64,000 nucleotides of DNA from Isoetes taiwanensis. Lineage: Eukaryota; Streptophyta; Lycopodiopsida; Isoetales; Isoetaceae. Shown piece by piece: positions 57,548-64,000 of this stretch. Location: assembly GCA_021234155.1 (NCBI GenBank), contig JAJEKV010000010.1:19813418-19877417 (forward strand). Direction: 5' to 3'. The notes under the pieces were generated by a model that had not been told where the DNA came from, searched no databases, and worked only from the letters and a program-made list of their open reading frames with translations. The translations under genes were made by a program, and so were the position numbers. Every line of letters begins with the position of its first letter. Within the stretch, counting starts at the first letter, position 1.

Positions 57548-58193
57548 CACATGTTATTAGAATGAATTGGAAGTCCCATTTCAGCATGTTGATGAAACTC
57601 TTTTCTGCTTCTACAAGTATTGTTAAGTGGCATGTAAACACTGTTCCAAATGGTTATTTGCCAAACTTAGTATTGCAGAATATAGGTCTCAAGATATCCT
57701 CAACATCATCATGCACCTAGGGCTTTCTTTTTTAGATAGAAAGATAGATAGCGAAACTCTGTATCTTGTCTTGATATAATTGTATTTGAGATTTGGTAAG
57801 TCATTTGAAATTATGAATGTAGATAAAAGTTATAAAATGGGCAAATGTATTGAATATTGGCGTAATGTTAAACGAGGCAGGTACATGAGATATAGCAAAG
57901 TCTTGTAGTTTGAATCATCTACCAACATCAATGCATTGAATAAGATATGTATCTATTGGGGCACTGGCACCCAATTTCAGATCATGTAGGGTAGAGGTTC
58001 AGTCCATACAGGGTACAGATAATTGGGGCATAATGAAGCTGTAGAATGTGGGTGACGTGAGAATCGAACCACGACGATGGAAAGCAGAGCATGATAGATA
58101 GGATAGGATAGGCTAGGCAGATGGGCCAGAGCAAGGAGACAGGATCAGATCGATGATGGAGTAAAAAATGGTGGGGATGTGGGACTATGGAGG
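57548..58193 (-). repeat. repeat R, copy C (right part, inverted)
   Basis: Reverse complement of copy A from about 52404 to 53420, with the hairpin and the 20-bp units missing. It covers exactly what copy B lacks. Confidence 0.75.
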
Positions 58194-58450
58194 TTAAACT
58201 GGGTTGGTATTTTCGGGCCTCAAGATGTTCCAGAACTCCACAAAAAATTCAAGAGAGAAACCATCTGGACCAGGAGATTTACCTGAGGCCAAAGAACACA
58301 AAGTTTTATAAATTTCTTCGTCTTCAAAATAGCGTATCAAGCTTTGATTCTCGTTTTGTGTGACTTTATCCGACCAGTCAATCTTGGTCATCCATTGCGA
58401 GATCTGAGCTTGAATTGACAATGGTAAAGGGACTCTTTGCCTTTTTGCTC
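58194..58450 (-). pseudogene. L1-like reverse transcriptase fragment, N-terminal part
   Basis: On the minus strand, YFEDEEIYKTLCSLASGKS then PGPDGFSLEFFVEFWNIL. SGKSPGPDGF is the hallmark of the plant L1 RT N-terminus. It ends within a few codons of where the fragment at 56170 begins in the L1 protein, so the two may derive from one element split by repeat R. Upstream on the minus strand the coding similarity fades near 58450. Confidence 0.8.
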
Positions 58451-60616
58451 GCGACAAGTTATCATATAGGCTATCATGTGGATGCCTCCATGTATCTTTT
58501 TTTATATAAAGGTATGTGGTTGTACCACCACAATGTATCCTTTCCTTGGTCCATGTGGTCCATGGTCCATGGACCACATTTCCATCCAATGTCCCCATTG
58601 CCATGTCTCACCCATTGAACGACAAATCTCCACAACCATGGGAAACAAGAAACTTCAATAGAGGGTGTGTGCTTGTACCACCCCACCATTGGGTTGAGTT
58701 GAGTGATTGACCCCATTCCTTTCATTGTCCATGTTTATCTTCCAGTACAAAGGTATAGTTGTAAATCACTTTTGTGTTTTGATGTTGAATGAACATGAAG
58801 TTTATCAAGGGTGTATCTCCAAGCTTAAAACAAAAAAGTTTATATTCCAAATAAAAAGCTTACAATCCTATGGATTGCTTACAAAAAAGGTTGCTAACTT
58901 AGGCAAACTCATATCTGCTACCGGCTTGACATCAAAGAAACCGTAAAGAACCAAACTCATTCTGTAAAGAACCACATCTTAAGCCATGCCTCTCTTTTAT
59001 CCAACTCATTTGTAAAGAACCTTCCTTCCTTCCTTCCTTCCTTCTTTGAAAGAGAAACCACATCTTGAAGTCAATTGAATTTCCCTTAAATAGGCACAAA
59101 AACTAACCCGGTAAGAGCCTTGTGCTTCAGAATACTGTTGGTGCCAAAATTGTCAGCATGGCAGGACCTGTCAAAGACCAATAAGAAGTCATCGCACAAC
59201 AAGATTTGATTATCAACATTTGACCATCACTAAATGACAAAATTTTATCGAGATCAGTGCTTCAGCCTTGTAGTGAAAAGGGCGATGCCTTTTTTGAAGG
59301 TTTTTATCCAAAATATATCCGAAATCTAAAGATAGAGATTATGCCATCTTGTATTTTGCATAACATGATAGCTATATAGACAATTAGAAATCCAGTAATT
59401 AATCCTACTAAAATAGCAATTAAAATTGGAAGGCATGAAACTATTTGATATGCCAGGACATTTGGGAAGGTATAGTTAGCAATATGTTTTAGATAGTAAT
59501 CATGTATGGCTCATTAATGTGATAATGACAATATTTCATAATTTCAATACCAATGTCATCTGATGAGATATGACGTGCTATCATTCCAATTACTGCACCT
59601 GTGACCATATCTTGTGTGCAAGACAGTGCTCCACTAGCTTCTTCTGCAATGGTTCCTTTTGCCTTTAATGTACTTGGGTCTGCCAGCTGTATTGGGAAAG
59701 ATAAGGGTTATAATGATGGTTGGATGCATGTTTCACTTAAAAAGAAGGCAGCTCGACAAAAATGAGCTCCAGCAATTCATATTGGCGATCTAGAATCTGA
59801 GGTGTATTTTGCATAATAAATCTGAGATTCCTTCGTAGCTTTGTAGGGAGGGACTATTTTTTCCTCTAGGTTTTAAACCTGTACCTCAGATTAATGTATT
59901 TATTTTTATGATGAGGGGGAGGTAAAAATATTATTTTATTTATCCCATTTTTTTTTCCATGGAAAAGTTTGTTCGTGTTCTCCTTAACGTGTGATACATA
60001 AGATATTCCTAGTTTGATAGTTTAGGTTTGTATATGCAAACCTTTATATCATCAATTTAGCTCAAGTTTATCGTCTTGAATATTTTGATGACCTGATTTT
60101 CCTATTCATATTGGTTGTCAGGTAGACTCAACGTTGGCAAAAATGAGGCTTCATATGCAACTATAATACGCCATATGTATTTGGATCTGTTATACTTTCA
60201 TTTCTTTTGTTACGATTGCCAAATGTTATTTATGCTTTCTATGGAAAGGGTCAAATGTAGAATCCACCAAGCATGGCAAAAGTTTATTACACATGAACTT
60301 CCAATACCTATCCCTTCGATACTCACAAAAGTCTTTTATTTTTACTAATTTCTCCATTTTGTAATGATATTAAAAAGCAGAAACAATTATAGACCAATAC
60401 AAGGAGTTTGAAAATTGTCTCATGGAAGCTTGAAACCCACCTATCTCTAAAATGACCTTGCTTTAAAAGACTTATCATTCTTGTTAGTAAATTACAACCA
60501 ACAGTCTTTCAACTGCCACGATGCCATTATTAAGCACAATTTCATTAATTATGGACAATACCTGAATTTATGGACCATTTTTTAGTACACTTGCATGAAT
60601 GACTCTTTTTCATACA
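58451..60616. other. no gene recognised; small repeats
   Basis: 2.2 kb without a supported gene. A hairpin of GTGGTCCAT and ATGGACCAC lies at about 58552-58576, and a (CTTC)n run at 59017-59044. A frame at 60115-60348 has no domain. Confidence 0.45.
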
Positions 60617-63600
60617 CTAGTTGACATCCCCTGCGAGTGCTACATATGCCTCAGCAGCATGCACGGGTATCTTAATAGTATTAGGTATCTTCTTCTTGTT
60701 TGATGGCTCCCAAGCGTAGTCGGTAGTCTCCAGTTCTATGCGGTCACTTGCAGTCGTTGGCCTCCATCTCTTCTTCCAGCAATTGGCATAATTAGCTGGG
60801 TAGACTTGGTTCCTCACTGGGATTGGCTCCCACCAAGTCACAAGAATAGTCTCAAAGTTCTCCTTCTTATCATCCATTTGTGGGTCCTCAGTAGCTAGGC
60901 CCACCCAAGTTGGGCACAACACATCATCAGGGCGTGCAAACATACATTTCTTCAAATCTTTGTATGGGTTGAATTCTGGTACAGGTTTGTCCTTCCAGGG
61001 GCCGACATAAGGAGGAGTGATAGTAGCAATTGGCTCTACCACTACAGCTACATGAGGTGGAGCTCGCGCTTGCCTAGTACATGGCCAGAAGTCATTATAA
61101 GTGCCTTCGTCACTGCTGATGTTCCCGAGTTCTTGCAAGAGTTTCATCCAATATTTAATCGTGGGCGTGAAGCCGAAAGTACTTGGCTGTTTTGAGAGCA
61201 CCCTTGTTACTAGTTGAACAAGCAACCCAATGCAATATATGCTTGTGGATCTTGTTTCAAGACAGGCCAAGGTCCTTTACCGATTTCTTGGGAGGAAGCG
61301 ACTTAGGATATCCAATGGGCATCATCGGCTTCCAGTCCTCTTTTTTCTTTTTCCGTCTTTATTCCACCCGGAGGCAACCAATCCAAGTAAGTGGGTCGAG
61401 TTTTGTAATACATGCCGGCCAATCACCATTCATAGCGAATCTGAAAGTTAGAGGGGTGGTATGACTGTCAATCTATCATCCCCATCGGTATATAGCCCGA
61501 TAAAACCCTTCCAATCCGGAACTTTGTCAACAACATAGGGCACATGTGTATTCAAGTTGCATTTGTGGAATTCATACAAGATGGTTACGGCATTGTGAGC
61601 ACCTCGACCTTCTTTAAAGATGTAGAGAAGTTACCAAACAAGGCATCGATATCATCATGTGTGTATGACCGGGCATCATGAACCCTAGCTCAATCTCTTC
61701 AAACACACCAAGATATACTAGGTAAGAAAGATAGGAGAAGACATACCTATTCTTGTTACGTCCGGATGCATTGTCCATTTTGCAAATAAAGTATCTTGGC
61801 AGGAGGCTTCAATGATGATCCCTCACCTGTGGCAAATTAGCGGTATCTTTGTTATTGGATAGTGACAACTTTGACCCCAAAGGCCGTGGTGTCTCCATAA
61901 AGGAGGACACCCATTTTGGGCTTGAGATGATTCAGGCGGCGACGGGTGGCCTCCTGCATACTAGTGCCCCATCTCTAATCTCTTCAAGATGCTATTCAAA
62001 GAACCTACATGGAAGTTAGAGTCATCGGCCATAAGTCCGAGGGCAAAGTTTCCATAGGATCCATTTCCATGACCACGAGTCAATGCACCGGTCAATGTAG
62101 TTTTGAGCTTGTCAAGTCTCGGAGAGACTTCCAGATTGTTGCAATTTTGGAATCATTGTTTTCGCTTGATCTATTTTGTCGTGAATAATACGAGAGATAT
62201 TGGCGGGATACGTGGGAGTATAATCTCCACGACCCGATCTTGTGCGACCACGAGGCTGCTCCAGTCTATGCGCTATTCTTTCATCATGCAGCATCCTCCT
62301 CTCTCCTTCATCTTTGGTCTTCAGTAACTTTGTACGGATCACCTCACATGTATCGCATTTGGAGAATGCAATTTTCTTTGCGATATTGACATCCCAGAAG
62401 CTCCGCCTCCACGTTCTATGAAAACCTGTCGGTGATACCTTCTTGCCAGTCAATGCCACAACCTCTGCATTACCCTCTTCTAGAATGCTGGACTTTGTAA
62501 ACATTGCAGGCAACTTCCTGACGTTCTCTCTTATCCCCTCCTCGTTTCTCCTGCTACGGTGGGGCAAGGATTCACCGTTCTCCCTCACAAACATGGAAAA
62601 CACGGCCTCACATGCCAGCGTCGAGGAGCGAGGCTTCAAGGTGCCACAATTACCATGTTCGGCCTTGCGTGCACCCTCAAGAAATTGGGCACGCCGACTT
62701 TGAGATCCCGAGACCAAGGTACTACGCCCTTTCGCAAACGAGATTCCCTTGCAGCACTAGTCGTCCCACTCTTCGACCTTTCATGTTGTTGGCGAACATG
62801 TCATAAACAAAAGTAACCCTATCACTTGATTTCATGGCAAGGAATTCCTTTCGCATGTTAACAACTTGATTCGTAGAGAACTTGACGCAACACCTATTCT
62901 TGCAACACAAGGTCCTCCTGTAACTGAGGATAGCATTCTGAGTGGTGAGACGAGCAAGCTTTGGTGGCCTTACAACCTTCCTGGGCTGTCGGGAATGAAA
63001 AGTGTAATGTCGTTTCTCATAATTTGGGTGCTTCTGATGCTCTGAGCTCCCCTGGCTGGACACTATATCTGCTTCATGTTGCGGTGCTGCAGTCAATATC
63101 TCCGAGACCTTTACTCCATCAACACGGACGAGGTCATTGTTCCATCTCACGAGCATCCCCGGTTTCGGCAGCTGCAAGCAACCCTGGCAACGGATGTTCA
63201 CTTCAGAAAGGGGAGGGAAACCTTCAGTTACAGATACTCCCACAAACTTGAAACCCAGAAACTGGTCACAAACTGCATCATCGGGGCCAGTGAAAGATAT
63301 GAATCCCTTTCCGGCGATAATGGAGTCGCAGGAGTGCCATATCTCACAATCCTTTTCAAGAAGGGTATATCTTGTCAGCGGTTGTGTCTCCTTTCCCACC
63401 TCTGTCCGCTGTCTTTTGCTGGGGACGTCATTAGCAGACGACTCACGAGCATCTTCACTTCTCCAGAGAACGAATGAGCCCCTGGCTTCTGCTATTGTGT
63501 TTGCATCTGGAGTTGGCCAAGGAAGGGTATGGTGGCCTTCGAACACTTCCTCCACACCTACGCTCACTACTCCATTCGATATTTCCTTGAAGTGGCATTG

Positions 63601-63830
63601 TGTCATTTGCCCCACAACTCCCTTTGCTACTAGATGTTCATTAAGGAAGAGATACACAACCTGCACAAGGATTTCAGTAGTGTTAAAATCGAGTAAGAAA
63701 GACGAGAAAGCAATGCAAAGGATATGGGGGGAAGGCCATTCAATGGGTAGACGGACAATGAAATTCCTCTTGTTATTAGATTCCCCTTGTTGCAAATTGG
63801 GCGGCCGCCCAATTTGAACCAAATGAGGCG
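60617..63830 (-). pseudogene. DUF7869-like transposase relic
   Basis: A large minus-strand gene in broken frames. 63822-62722: an N-terminal region with a chromatin-reader-like stretch, then CCKNRCCVKFSTNQVVNMR and later LVLQGNLVCERAWYL, a Cys-containing block before a transposase core. 62717-62112: SPTGFHRTWRRSFWDV and IAFSKCDTCEVIRTKL, matching the F-x-K-C-x-x-C block of DUF7869-type proteins. About 61780-61640: KMDNASGRNKNRYVFSYLSY, then EEIELGFMMPGHTH and, after a 2-nt phase change, DDIDALFGN; the DN...KN and GHTHxDID pair is the family hallmark. 61270-60617: a C-terminal ILVTWWEPIP and KKRWRP region, chromo/SH3-like. Several stops and phase changes make it non-functional. The family name is from memory of the motif set; a profile search is needed for certainty. 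Confidence 0.6.
63793..63816. repeat. 24-bp perfect palindrome with a NotI site
   Basis: Reads CAAATTGGGCGG followed by its exact inverse. The half-site recurs as GCGCCCGCCCAATTTGG (63923) and GCGCCTGCCCAATTTAGC (63979). All lie just 5' of the transposase relic. Confidence 0.85.
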
Positions 63831-64000
63831 CTTATATGAGGTTAGTATAGATGCAGGCAGTCTCACACTGGGCACAAATAAGGGTTCTTGCTCTGAATAA
63901 GCTATGACCGCGAACAAATTGTGCGCCCGCCCAATTTGGTCGTGATTGTAGAAGAACTGTAAAGAAGCCAGAGACTCGGCGCCTGCCCAATTTAGCTGCC
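63831..64000. other. upstream flank of the transposase relic
   Basis: Holds the two half-site copies of the palindrome. These could be subterminal repeats of the transposon that carried the DUF7869-like gene, whose end would lie beyond the window. Confidence 0.4.

Noticed and set aside
58474-58725. Overlapping plus and minus frames around 58415-58725
   Set aside because: Opposite-strand frames over a GGTCCATGG-rich hairpin region, with no family motif beyond the L1 piece at 58194-58450.
63137-63817. 226-codon plus-strand frame
   Set aside because: It is antisense to the transposase relic, whose minus-strand frame has recognisable motifs; the plus frame has none.

Overview
The window is nuclear DNA of a land plant. 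It has one clear host gene, a spliced epsilon-type 14-3-3 gene with plant-style short GT-AG introns, and everything else that can be named is transposable-element DNA, simple repeats or a tandem segmental triplication. The transposon types fit a seed-free plant or another large-genome plant: a Tat-like Ty3/gypsy element with a second RNase H, LINEs with non-poly(A) tails, and a DUF7869-like transposase relic. The species cannot be named from this sequence alone.

Layout. 0.75-2.3 kb: decayed LINE reverse transcriptase (+). 2.8-8.0 kb: a non-autonomous LTR retrotransposon whose 5' LTR was split by a 2.07-kb Mutator-like element with a 9-bp target duplication; the intact 3' LTR is the empty site. 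8.4-20.5 kb: a small copia-like LTR element (minus strand) split by a 9.37-kb CACTA-like element. That insert carries arrays of a 19-bp motif in both orientations, arranged as foldback palindromes. 21.67-31.66 kb: a complete 9.99-kb Tat-like Ty3/gypsy element (minus strand) with 1.85-kb LTRs and a perfect CCCTT duplication. Its archaeal-type RNase H lies between protease and reverse transcriptase, and its canonical RNase H has lost catalytic residues.

33.4-43.3 kb: three tandem copies of a 3.4-kb unit bounded by (TTC)n tracts, with no recognised gene. 43.3-48 kb: no named gene, one possible exon. 48-49.7 kb: LINE 3' fragment, two small tandem duplications and a 118-bp hairpin. 50.75-52.06 kb: the 14-3-3 gene (minus strand, six coding exons, 260 residues). 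52.25-58.5 kb: a repeat family in three pieces, a LINE (minus strand) ending in an (ATT)n tail, and two pieces of an L1-like reverse transcriptase. 60.6-63.8 kb: a broken DUF7869-like transposase gene (minus strand).

The mobile elements do not form a pathway; they are a record of nested insertions. The 14-3-3 protein would act as a dimeric phosphoserine/phosphothreonine adaptor in the cytosol and nucleus. A repeat copy begins about 190 bp upstream of its start codon.
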